NCBI GenBank assembly: GCA_038239345.1
Contig: JBBSEX010000105.1
Span: 1 to 6,520, forward strand
DNA: 6,520 nucleotides
Source of the DNA: JBBSEX01 sp038239345
GTDB taxonomy: Bacteria > Acidobacteriota > Terriglobia > Bryobacterales > Bryobacteraceae
Reading direction: 5' to 3'
Shown here: positions 1 through 5,564 of the stretch, piece after piece
Numbering within the stretch: the stretch's first letter is position 1
Layout of the letters: every line of letters starts with the position of its first letter
The notes under the pieces: generated by a model
The model's input: the letters and a program-made list of their open reading frames with translations, nothing else
Told to the model about the DNA's origin: nothing
The model's database searches: none
Made by a program: the position numbers and the translations under genes

Positions 1-1
1 C

Positions 2-151
2 GATGGCCCAGACGCCGCACTCAAGGATGGACTAGCGACCACTCTTGCTCAGCGGGACGAAATTGTATCCAAGCTGGCCAAACCGGACCCTGGTGTTGAA
101 AGGGACGTCCAGGACCTGATGGACCGGCTGTACCAGCTCACATTCAAATGA
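2..151 (+). CDS. C-terminal end of an unidentified protein (5' end outside window)
   Basis: The frame beginning at base 2 is open from the window edge to a TGA at 149-151 and gives 49 residues. The peptide is charged and looks alpha-helical, with the stretches DEIVSKLAKPDPGVERDVQDL and DRLYQLTFK near its end. Codon choice is ordinary for the window, with many G/C third positions, and no competing frame looks better. I do not recognise the family. The tail shows no membrane segment, Cys pair or catalytic motif. It converges on the methyltransferase remnant, whose stop lies only 10 bases away, so no normal terminator fits between them. Function cannot be inferred without the upstream part. Confidence 0.6.
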   Translation, partial: DGPDAALKDGLATTLAQRDEIVSKLAKPDPGVERDVQDLMDRLYQLTFK

Positions 152-161
152 GTCTGGAAGT

Positions 162-590
162 CTATTTACACGGGAAACGATCTCCCGTCCAGCCATCGCG
201 GTTCGGGGCCAAGGCCGCAGTGTGGCAATACGCAATCAAAGCACTGTCTTCAATCGCAAGAGACAATGGGCTTCTCCGCCTTCTTTCTCCCCGTGCGCCG
301 GTGCAGTCAACGGCGGAGGCTCCGGCGAGGATCATCGATCCGATGCGATGGTCGACGATAGTGACGCCGGGGACCCTAAACCCGCGTCGTACGAGGGAGC
401 GCGCCACAGTCCCGGTGCCGCAGCACACGTCGAACACTCGCGCGCCAGGTGCCAACCGAGTGAGCAGTAACCGATTGAGCATGGCGAGTAGGCCGGGATG
501 GTAGTGCTCACACCAGTGCTTACAATAAAACTCTGCGATCAGGCTGTAGTCTGGCCTGCCGTCCGTGGTGAGATGGGCCATGATGTCCAT
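162..590 (-). pseudogene. Truncated, frameshifted class I SAM-dependent methyltransferase
   Basis: From the ATG at 590 the frame reads 142 residues. The first part is a good class I methyltransferase start: a helical lead with YSLIAEFY and HPGLLAMLNRLLL, then SAM-binding motif I FDVCCGTG at residues 53-60, followed by VARSLVRRGFRV. After that the similarity fades. Near bases 238-243 the expected post-II/motif IV signature is split: LAIEDSA in this frame joins FDCVLPH in the next, and a single missing base would restore LAIEDSAFDCVLPH. Both frames stop at once (TAG at 162-164, TAA at 166-168). Family members are usually about 200-260 residues, so roughly the last third is missing. I chose the start at 590 because AAGGGG sits 7 nt upstream. 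The longer frame to 671 adds a Cys-rich extension with no comparable site. An intact small protein is possible but unlikely, since substrate-binding elements would be absent. Confidence 0.65.
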
Positions 591-694
591 TTGCGATCCC
601 CTTAACTCAGTGGAGCAAAAAGCACAGTACCGGGTTGAAAAATCGTGAGCTGCCGCCGGCGCAACCGTCATAGCGCTACGATAAAGGAGCGTCC

Positions 695-702
695 AAAGGA
701 GG
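695..702 (+). promoter_or_regulatory. Strong Shine-Dalgarno for the SYLF gene
   Basis: AAAGGAGG lies 7 nt before the ATG at 710. It is a near-perfect anti-16S match at ideal spacing, so it fixes the start of the SYLF gene. The interval 591-694 between the two divergent genes presumably holds promoters, but I could not identify convincing -35/-10 boxes there. Confidence 0.8.
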
Positions 703-709
703 GCGGGGA

Positions 710-1387
710 ATGAATTATGTTGCGCTAGGGATTGCAGGGCTGGTGATCTGCACTGCTCCGGTGTTCGCGGATACTTCAGCAGAAAGACTGGACGAATCAG
801 CGGAAGTTCTCAAAGCAGCTATGGATGCGCCGGACCAAGGCATTCCCCGAGATCTGCTTGAAAGAGCAAATTGCGTAGTGATTGTGCCAGGCGTTAAGAA
901 GGCAGCGTTTATCGTTGGAGGAAAGTATGGAAAGGGTTTTTTGCTCTGCCGGAAGGCTAACGATACCGGATGGGGGCCTCCGGCTGCTATTCGGATGGAA
1001 GGCGGTAGTGTCGGATTTCAAATTGGTGCATCAGAAACCGATGCCGTGATGCTCGTTATGGAGCCTAGCGGAAAGACGGCGCTTCTGCAGAGCAAATTCA
1101 CACTCGGTGGAAGCGCTAGCGTCGCCGGTGGACCCGTAGGCCGCTCCAGTTCGGCAATGACGGATGCTCAGATGAAAGCCAAAATTCTCTCCTACTCACG
1201 GTCTCGCGGCGCGTTCGCCGGGGTTTCTCTTAACGGCTCCACGCTTCGACAAGATCTTGATGACAACAAGGAGCTTTATGGAAGGAAGCTGACGAATCGC
1301 CAAATCCTGACCGGCAAAGTCTCTCCGCCGGCTGCTGCATCCAAATTGATCTCGATGCTAAATAGGTTGTCACGTCATGAACAATAA
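710..1387 (+). CDS. Secreted SYLF-domain (Ysc84-type) lipid-binding protein
   Basis: This is a 225-residue protein. Residues 1-20 form a signal peptide (hydrophobic core ALGIAGLVICTA, cleavage likely after VFA), so the mature protein should be periplasmic or lipoprotein-like at the envelope. There is no lipobox Cys at the junction. The rest matches the SYLF/Ysc84 family: an N-terminal helix rich in charged residues (21-55), VVIVPGVKKAAFIVGGKYGKG at about 56-76, the Gly/Ser-rich beta core (GGSVGFQIGAS, TLGGSASVAGGPVGR), and the hallmark SYSRSRGAFAGVSLNGSTLR at about 161-180. Length is normal for bacterial members. Eukaryotic SYLF proteins bind phosphoinositides and actin, while bacterial ones are uncharacterised beyond proposed lipid binding. 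It is the first gene of a two-gene operon and overlaps the next gene by 11 nt. The partner is also secreted, so the two may act together at the membrane (inference). Confidence 0.9.
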   Translation: MNYVALGIAGLVICTAPVFADTSAERLDESAEVLKAAMDAPDQGIPRDLLERANCVVIVPGVKKAAFIVGGKYGKGFLLCRKANDTGWGPPAAIRMEGGSVGFQIGASETDAVMLVMEPSGKTALLQSKFTLGGSASVAGGPVGRSSSAMTDAQMKAKILSYSRSRGAFAGVSLNGSTLRQDLDDNKELYGRKLTNRQILTGKVSPPAAASKLISMLNRLSRHEQ

Positions 1388-2087
1388 AGCACGCCGGCGG
1401 GCAAGCGAATGGATGGCGCTGGTTCTGCTCGCAGGTGTTCTCTTTCCGATCAATGCAAATGCGCAGCAGTTGCCGGTCCGGGAGATGCACGTGCAACTCG
1501 CCGCGGGTTTCAACACAGTGGAGGGGAGGCTGATTACGGCTGGCAATAGCATCGTCTTTCTGGACGACAGCCAGCCGCAAGCTTCGTTCTTCGCGACTCG
1601 TAGTCAAATTGAACAGGTCAGCGCCGGCCAGGGGCAAGCGTTGATTATCCAGTTCAGAGAACCCATTCGAGATCGGGAGGGCGAGAGGATGCGGGTGGAG
1701 TTTCGAGTTTCGCCCCAAGATAGCGATACGCTGAGAGCGTGGTTCAGCCAGACGGGTTCCGCCGGGGTGGAGGGCAGGAAGGTGGAAGAACAATCCGGCG
1801 CATTCCCGACCTACTCCGCAAGGCGCGATAAATTTATTGGTGGCGACAACGGACGGTTGGTAGTGAAGAGCGACCGGCTAGCCTTCGAAGCGAACAGCGC
1901 AGAGGCGTCGCGTGAATGGCTGTTCTCTGACATCCGGGAAATCAAGCAAAAAGGGCCTTATCGTCTTGAGATCCAGCCGTTCACTGGCGACAAATACAGC
2001 CTCGAATTGCTGGGCGGTGGAGGAATGGCTCGGGAGGATTTCAAGCGCCTCGCCGACAGCATTGCGCGAGCTCGATCTAACCGCTAG
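1377..2087 (+). CDS. Secreted protein of unknown function with two related beta-rich segments
   Basis: This 236-residue protein has an Arg-rich n-region (KARRR), a hydrophobic core (MALVLLAGVLFP) and a likely signal peptidase I site after ANA at residue 29. I do not recognise a named family. The mature part appears to contain two related modules. Residues about 48-123 run from EGRL, then S-I-V-F, AS-F, Q-I-E-Q-V and LIIQF to a strand and a short helix (LRAWF). Residues about 158-232 run from NGRL, then R-L-A-F, AS-REW, D-I-R-E-I and LEIQ to a strand and a helix (FKRLADSI). The order of strands with a final helix suggests a PH/GRAM-like fold, which is inference. The start ATG lies inside the SYLF gene (11-nt overlap) with only a weak AGG upstream, so translational coupling is likely. 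Its secretion and operon position suggest a shared envelope role with the SYLF protein. Confidence 0.8.
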   Translation: MNNKARRRASEWMALVLLAGVLFPINANAQQLPVREMHVQLAAGFNTVEGRLITAGNSIVFLDDSQPQASFFATRSQIEQVSAGQGQALIIQFREPIRDREGERMRVEFRVSPQDSDTLRAWFSQTGSAGVEGRKVEEQSGAFPTYSARRDKFIGGDNGRLVVKSDRLAFEANSAEASREWLFSDIREIKQKGPYRLEIQPFTGDKYSLELLGGGGMAREDFKRLADSIARARSNR

Positions 2088-2093
2088 GCAGTG

Positions 2094-2116
2094 AATGGCT
2101 TGGTGGGTCCGCCATT
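2094..2116 (+). terminator. Possible weak terminator hairpin after the SYLF operon
   Basis: Seven bases after the stop at 2087, AATGGC (2094-2099) and GCCATT (2111-2116) form a perfect 6-bp stem with an 11-nt loop, followed by only two more Ts and then CAAG. Stem and T tract are both modest, so this is a tentative rho-independent terminator at the convergent junction. The remaining bases up to 2213 hold no gene I can support. Confidence 0.25.
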
Positions 2117-2213
2117 TTCAAGTTCTACCTGCGAACCTTCAACTCTTTAGATAGGACGTACGGATCTCTCGGGGCTGTGATCGCTCTTCTGAACCACCAC
2201 AACTCATCTTCGC

Positions 2214-2297
2214 TCAGCGCCGGATCGCCAGCTTGCTGCCGATGAAACCAAGACCGCCAGTTACGATGACTCGCTTCCGCTCGAAACGCCTCGGCAC
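2214..2297 (-). pseudogene. Remnant of an NAD-dependent sugar epimerase/dehydratase (Rossmann N-terminus only)
   Basis: A GTG at 2297 opens 27 codons ending at TGA 2214-2216. The peptide contains RVIVTGGLGFIGSKLA, the classic GxxGxxG nucleotide-binding start of extended short-chain dehydrogenases such as UDP-sugar 4-epimerases. Family members are about 300-340 residues, so over 90 percent is missing. The following bases do not continue the fold in any frame I could read, although the alternative frame (SEDELWWFRRAI and onwards, to about 2125) stays open without recognisable similarity. The G of the upstream glycosyltransferase stop TAG is the first base of this GTG, the TAGTG arrangement of tightly coupled genes. 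That suggests a once intact operon partner supplying nucleotide sugar. A 27-residue functional peptide is very unlikely. Confidence 0.7.
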
Positions 2298-4390
2298 TAT
2301 TCATGAGCAACCCCATTGCAGAAATCGATGGCAGCTGGCTGTGCTCGGGCCTCTGTGCCGGTAGTCAGAATCGCGTTCTGCGCACTCAATTTGAGGGCAA
2401 ATTCACCGATCACGGGCGAATAAGGAAAGCACTTGGCGTAGATGGGTCCTGGGGATTGGCGGGCAGTACGCAGAAGTTCCTCCGTTGGCTTGGCTCGCAG
2501 AAGATACTGGTCGTGCTTCACGGTGGCAACGTAGCCGGACTGTTGCACGACGATCACACCAGCGGCGATGGTAGCGATCCATCCCTGGTTGCGGTTCACA
2601 CTCCACGCGCGTAGCGTGATTAGCCAGGCAGCGACGATCAGGGACAGCGCGACGCTGGCCAGATAGGTGTGACGGCTGGGAACCCGGGGCATATAGGTTA
2701 GGAAGCCATAGGGCAGTAGAGTGAGAATCATCCAGGCCGCGGAAATCATCAGAAGCGTGCGCCACTGGGTACTCCTCCAAAGCGCGAAGGAAACCAGGGC
2801 CACCACCCCCCAAACCCAGAGCAACCCTCCAGCGCTCCGAGCCAGCACAGCCCAGAACGGCGCACTCAGGGAAAACGTCCCATCGTTGAAATGCAAATGA
2901 CTGTTGCGTTGCGCAAATGCGAGTGCGAAGTAAACTCCGCTTCCCAGAAAGAATGGCGCGGTCCACCATAGTGTCTTCAACCTTCGCTGCGGTTGAACCA
3001 AAACGGCTAGAGCACACAAGGGCGCCACAGCGACGGCGGATTCCTTGGACAAGAGTGCTAACAGGAAACAACCAATGGCGCAGGCATAGGATTTGAGTGA
3101 ACGCGGGCCCGATTGAAGCCAGTGCACCCAGCATAGAAAGCTGGCTAACGAAAACAAGAACACTAGAAGTTCCGGCACCGCCGCGTACCAGATAACCGCT
3201 TCGTTATGCCGCTGACTGACGGCGAAAAAGCAGGCGGCGATCGCCGATACCCTCCACCCAACCGGTCGCCAAAACCCGAGCGCAAAAACGAGAAACGAGT
3301 TCACGATGTGGAGTAGCAGACTCGATAAATTGAACACGAATGGGTTTAACCCGAAAGCCCGGTCAGTCCAATACGTCAGGACCAGCGATGTGGCACGACA
3401 GCGATAGAGCGCGTCGTGCAGTAGGGCTGGCCAGTTTGAGACGGGGCCATAGTCACGGCCCAGTTGAATCTGGACATAGTCATCGGCGATAAAGGGCAGG
3501 CTAAGAGAGCGCCCGTAAGTCATCAGCGATAGCATGCTCACGAAAAGCAGCATCAGAAGCGTCGCGGTCCAGGGTGGAATCTGAACTCGTTCGGATTTCC
3601 GCTTTCCCGTTTCGTCGCGCCGCCCCACAAGCGCTGGGAACGCCACCAGCCGAAAAAAAAGAGTGCAAAGCTGTAACAAGGTACTTGCCAAAGATCGTAT
3701 GCGGAAGAATTGCGATCGACCCTGTAGCCGTGGGTAATGGCGAACAGGCAACTCGACGACATCCGCACGGCTCAATTCCAGGCTGCGCACGATCTCGATG
3801 CAGATCGTGCCTCCGGTGGAGCGTAACTGGGAGAGATCGAGAGCGCTTCTCCGGATGAGGCGGAAGTCGCAGTCGATGTCGCGAAGCCGGATTCGAAAAA
3901 GCCAGCGCGCGAACCGGTTGTAGATCGCTCCGATCAACACGCGGTGCCAGGGATCGTTGCGTTCGATTTTATACCCGTTCACCAGGCCCGTTTCCGGCGT
4001 AAGCGCTGCAAGAAAGCGGGGGAGTTCCGCAGGGTCGTATTGGCCGTCTCCGTCCGTATAGAAAATAAACTCTTTGCTCGCCGCCGCAAGACCGCTGCGG
4101 AGGGCGGCGCCATAACCCCGGTTGCGGCTATGCGTAACGACTCGGAGGTAGGGATGGTAGTCTTGCTGCAGCCGATCGAGAACTTCGCCTGTATCGTCAA
4201 TGCTGCCATCGTTGACGACGATAACCTCGTAGTCCTGGGCAACTCGGCGGAGCGTCTCCATCGTCGTCGCCAGCAGCCCTGGCAAGGACGAAGCGTCATT
4301 GAAGGCCGGGAAGAACACGCTGATACCGGGGGAAAAGCTCAGGGCGTTATCGTGCCCACATAGCGGGTTTCGCGGATTGGCGTTGTTCAT
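2297..4390 (-). CDS. GT2 polyprenyl-P-sugar synthase fused to a TMTC/PMT-like GT-C glycosyltransferase
   Basis: This 697-residue protein has two domains. Residues about 22-230 are a family 2 glycosyltransferase of the dolichyl-/undecaprenyl-phosphate hexose synthase type: ISVFFPAFND, VIVVNDGS (nucleotide site, 56-63), NRGYGAALRSG (90-100), the metal-binding DGDGQ (113-117), CDFRL (174-178) and the acceptor-loop-like RLQGRSQFFR (221-230). Residues 272-697 are a polytopic GT-C module. A first membrane helix at about 274-292 is followed by PFIADDY with the acidic ADD pair (302-304), as expected for the catalytic external loop. Then come LLLHIVNSFLVFAL, HNEAVIWYAA (395-404) and LLALLSKESAVAVAP (443-457), which recall TMTC-type O-mannosyltransferases without their TPR tail, and roughly eight to nine more hydrophobic helices. 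The inferred role is to form polyprenyl-P-hexose on the cytoplasmic face and transfer the sugar on the outer face to a protein, lipid or glycan. No good Shine-Dalgarno precedes the ATG. Sugar and acceptor cannot be read from sequence. Confidence 0.88.
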   Translation of the reverse strand: MNNANPRNPLCGHDNALSFSPGISVFFPAFNDASSLPGLLATTMETLRRVAQDYEVIVVNDGSIDDTGEVLDRLQQDYHPYLRVVTHSRNRGYGAALRSGLAAASKEFIFYTDGDGQYDPAELPRFLAALTPETGLVNGYKIERNDPWHRVLIGAIYNRFARWLFRIRLRDIDCDFRLIRRSALDLSQLRSTGGTICIEIVRSLELSRADVVELPVRHYPRLQGRSQFFRIRSLASTLLQLCTLFFRLVAFPALVGRRDETGKRKSERVQIPPWTATLLMLLFVSMLSLMTYGRSLSLPFIADDYVQIQLGRDYGPVSNWPALLHDALYRCRATSLVLTYWTDRAFGLNPFVFNLSSLLLHIVNSFLVFALGFWRPVGWRVSAIAACFFAVSQRHNEAVIWYAAVPELLVFLFSLASFLCWVHWLQSGPRSLKSYACAIGCFLLALLSKESAVAVAPLCALAVLVQPQRRLKTLWWTAPFFLGSGVYFALAFAQRNSHLHFNDGTFSLSAPFWAVLARSAGGLLWVWGVVALVSFALWRSTQWRTLLMISAAWMILTLLPYGFLTYMPRVPSRHTYLASVALSLIVAAWLITLRAWSVNRNQGWIATIAAGVIVVQQSGYVATVKHDQYLLRAKPTEELLRTARQSPGPIYAKCFPYSPVIGEFALKLSAQNAILTTGTEARAQPAAIDFCNGVAHE

Positions 4391-4411
4391 CTGGTATCGG
4401 TTACATATCCT

Positions 4412-4434
4412 AACAAAATTTTACAAATTTTGTT
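4412..4434. promoter_or_regulatory. Perfect AT-rich inverted repeat upstream of the glycosyltransferase fusion
   Basis: AACAAAATTT (4412-4421) and AAATTTTGTT (4425-4434) are exact reverse complements separated by TAC. The centre lies about 33 bp upstream of the ATG at 4390, in a short AT-rich island within GC-rich surroundings. Size and symmetry fit an operator for a dimeric repressor overlapping the promoter or 5' leader. As RNA it could also form a hairpin, but without GC pairs that would be weak. I saw no second copy in the window. The rest of 4391-4489 holds nothing I can name. Confidence 0.5.
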
Positions 4435-4489
4435 GAGGCCGTCATGGCAGACCTAAATGGAATCCATTAGCGTTGTAGCACCTGATCGC

Positions 4490-4840
4490 TTAAATTATTG
4501 AGATGAATGACTTCCGCAGAGAGTGGGCGGCAGTCCGACTGACAGCGGATGCCAGACTCTCCTTAAGATGGGCCACACTCTGGCGGAACGGCAAATCGAG
4601 GAAGATCTGGACAAAGCGGATCAGATCGGCGCAGCGGCCGCATCCATGACAGTAGAACAGGTTCTTGCGGACGTTGACATAAAGACGTTGACATAAAAAG
4701 GGAAGGATGGGATTCCGGATGCCAGGGGGCACAAACCTACTAATTCCTGCGAGGCAACAGCCCGGCGAGGGTTCCAGTTGTGTTCTGCGATACTCCAGCA
4801 AGGGGATGCTCTGTTTGAGCCGTTCCAGATCCATGCACAC
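4490..4840 (-). pseudogene. Decayed, truncated DnaG-type CHC2 zinc-finger protein
   Basis: The start MDLERLKQSIPLLEY (ATG at 4840 or 4834) is typical of primase-like N-termini. Reading then has to jump to the neighbouring frame near 4785-4795 to recover HNWNPRRA, QELVGLCPL and FYVN. It jumps back at a 14-nt tandem duplication (4670-4697) to VRKNLFYCHGCGR, DLIRFVQIFLDLPFRQSVAHLK. The zinc site should be C-P-L-H followed by C-H-G-C. The His is missing in the literal translation (CPLASGIPSF), but removing one G restores CPLHPESHPS, so further small indels lie here. After residue about 95 the similarity ends and the frame stops at 4490. The toprim catalytic domain that normally follows in DnaG-like proteins is absent. 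In intact form it would bind DNA and prime or process it. It directly follows the zinc-ribbon pseudogene, as in a two-gene operon. Confidence 0.75.
4670..4697. repeat. 14-nt perfect tandem duplication inside the CHC2 gene
   Basis: GACGTTGACATAAA occurs twice without a gap, at 4670-4683 and 4684-4697. Fourteen is not a multiple of three, so the extra copy shifts the frame. Deleting one copy rejoins FPFYVN with VRKNLFYCHG in a single frame, which shows that the second copy is a recent slippage or repair product rather than part of the ancestral gene. Confidence 0.95.
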
Positions 4841-5508
4841 GGATAAGTTTTCGCCTCCAGCATTAGAGTAAGGAGACGGGGAGCCACGTTTCCAGGCAAG
4901 GATGGTGGGTGGCTCGGTTTGTCAAAGCCGAAGGACCAGAAACGAGGGGGAAGCGGGAAAACAGTTTGCCATCGCACCGCTATAAAGGTGTGGAACAGCA
5001 GAGTTTCGCCTCTGCTAAGCCGGGCACTTATATCGTGCATCATGCCGCACAGGAAAGAGAACGGCGGCCCGGAGGTATCCAGATTGCGAAACCAACGGCG
5101 CAGAGTGGATGGATCGGCCACTCGATCAGGATCTTTGATCGCCGGGGCGGCATCCTCCAATGTGTAACCTTCCACGAAGTACCAACGGAGAGCCTGGCTG
5201 CGGGTAATCAGGCTGTAGTGGCAATAGGGCGGGGGAAAAGGCGGCAAGAACGTGAAGGTTGTCCCGCACAGCTCGCAGATGCCCCCGCCGAATCTCAATC
5301 CAGTCGTGATCTTCGTCATGGGCCTGTTTGCGACGGCGGCCATGACCGATGTTGAATCTTGCAGACAATCGGAGCAATGGCGCAGTATCCGGCCTCCGCC
5401 CGCCTCGGCCCAATCGGCAGCGAGGTTGCGCTGCGCGATCGAAAGTGAGATAAACAGAATCGTGCCCGTGGGGGCTCGGCTGATCACGTTGAACTTGCCA
5501 GGAACCAA
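4841..5508 (-). pseudogene. Decayed zinc-ribbon/HTH protein resembling DUF6431
   Basis: Most of the protein lies in one frame open from a TTG at 5508, with a stop at about 5523 upstream. The central piece is in another frame. Read in order: GGGRILRHCSDCLQDS (first Cys pair, about 5365-5376); a lost base near 5354; then GHGRRRKQAHDEDHDWIEIRRG in the second frame; an extra G in the G run at 5282-5286; then GICELCGTTFTFLPPF (second Cys pair, 5266-5277), SLITRSQALRWYFVEG and DPDRVADPSTLRRWFRNLD, the last looking like a helix-turn-helix. Two single-base corrections rejoin it all. The pattern resembles, from memory, proteins labelled DUF6431, whose role is unknown. A zinc ribbon plus HTH suggests DNA binding, possibly transposase-associated. 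GGAGG at 5527-5531 may be the old ribosome site. No stop occurs before the CHC2 start, so the original ending is unclear. Confidence 0.65.
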
Positions 5509-5546
5509 ACGCGCAGACGGGGCCTACCTCCAAAGAAATTCCGACT

Positions 5547-5564
5547 CGATTAGCCGGTTAATCG
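5547..5564. terminator. Short palindrome spanning the rpiB stop codon
   Basis: CGATTA (5547-5552) and TAATCG (5559-5564) are exact reverse complements around GCCGGT, which itself nearly pairs. The rpiB stop TAA (5558-5560) lies within it. On the minus strand the hairpin is followed after a few bases by AATTTCTTT rather than a clean T run. It could be a weak terminator for tkt-rpiB or simply chance. Confidence 0.25.

Larger units (their letters stand above)
4490..5533 (-). mobile_element. Possible remnant of a mobile cassette (zinc ribbon + CHC2 finger)
   Basis: The two adjacent pseudogenes form a unit inserted between the rpiB end and the glycosyltransferase. Both encode small zinc-binding, DNA-contacting proteins unrelated to their neighbours, and both carry several small indels while the flanking genes are clean. 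A DnaG-like finger with a probable DNA-binding partner suggests a plasmid- or transposon-like replication or transposition module. I found no convincing terminal inverted repeats, target-site duplication, recombinase or integrase, so mobility is an inference and the ends are only the limits of recognisable coding. Confidence 0.3.

Noticed and set aside
148..504. 118-codon plus-strand open frame starting at the end of the first gene
   Set aside because: It is antisense to the methyltransferase remnant, whose motif I is clear. Its peptide is low in recognisable structure and rich in Arg/Pro/Ser, as expected of a shadow frame.
591..671. Longer N-terminus for the methyltransferase, starting at 671
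   Set aside because: The ATG at 590 has AAGGGG 7 nt upstream and begins where family similarity begins. The extension has no good ribosome site and runs into the divergent promoter region.
1230..1793. 187-codon minus-strand frame across the SYLF/secreted-protein junction
   Set aside because: Both plus-strand genes have signal peptides and family or fold features. The antisense peptide has none and no ribosome site.
2125..2316. 63-codon minus-strand frame after the glycosyltransferase
   Set aside because: Its first half is the wrong frame of the epimerase remnant, whose Rossmann motif is unmistakable. The second half (DELWWFRRAI onwards) resembles nothing I know, so it is not listed as a gene.
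3944..4363. 139-codon plus-strand frame inside the glycosyltransferase
   Set aside because: It is antisense to the conserved GT2 motifs, so it is a shadow of a well-supported coding sequence.
4435..5560. Terminal inverted repeats or target-site duplication bounding the decayed cassette
   Set aside because: I compared the two flanks by eye and found only short chance matches such as ATTAGC. Nothing was long enough to claim as element ends.
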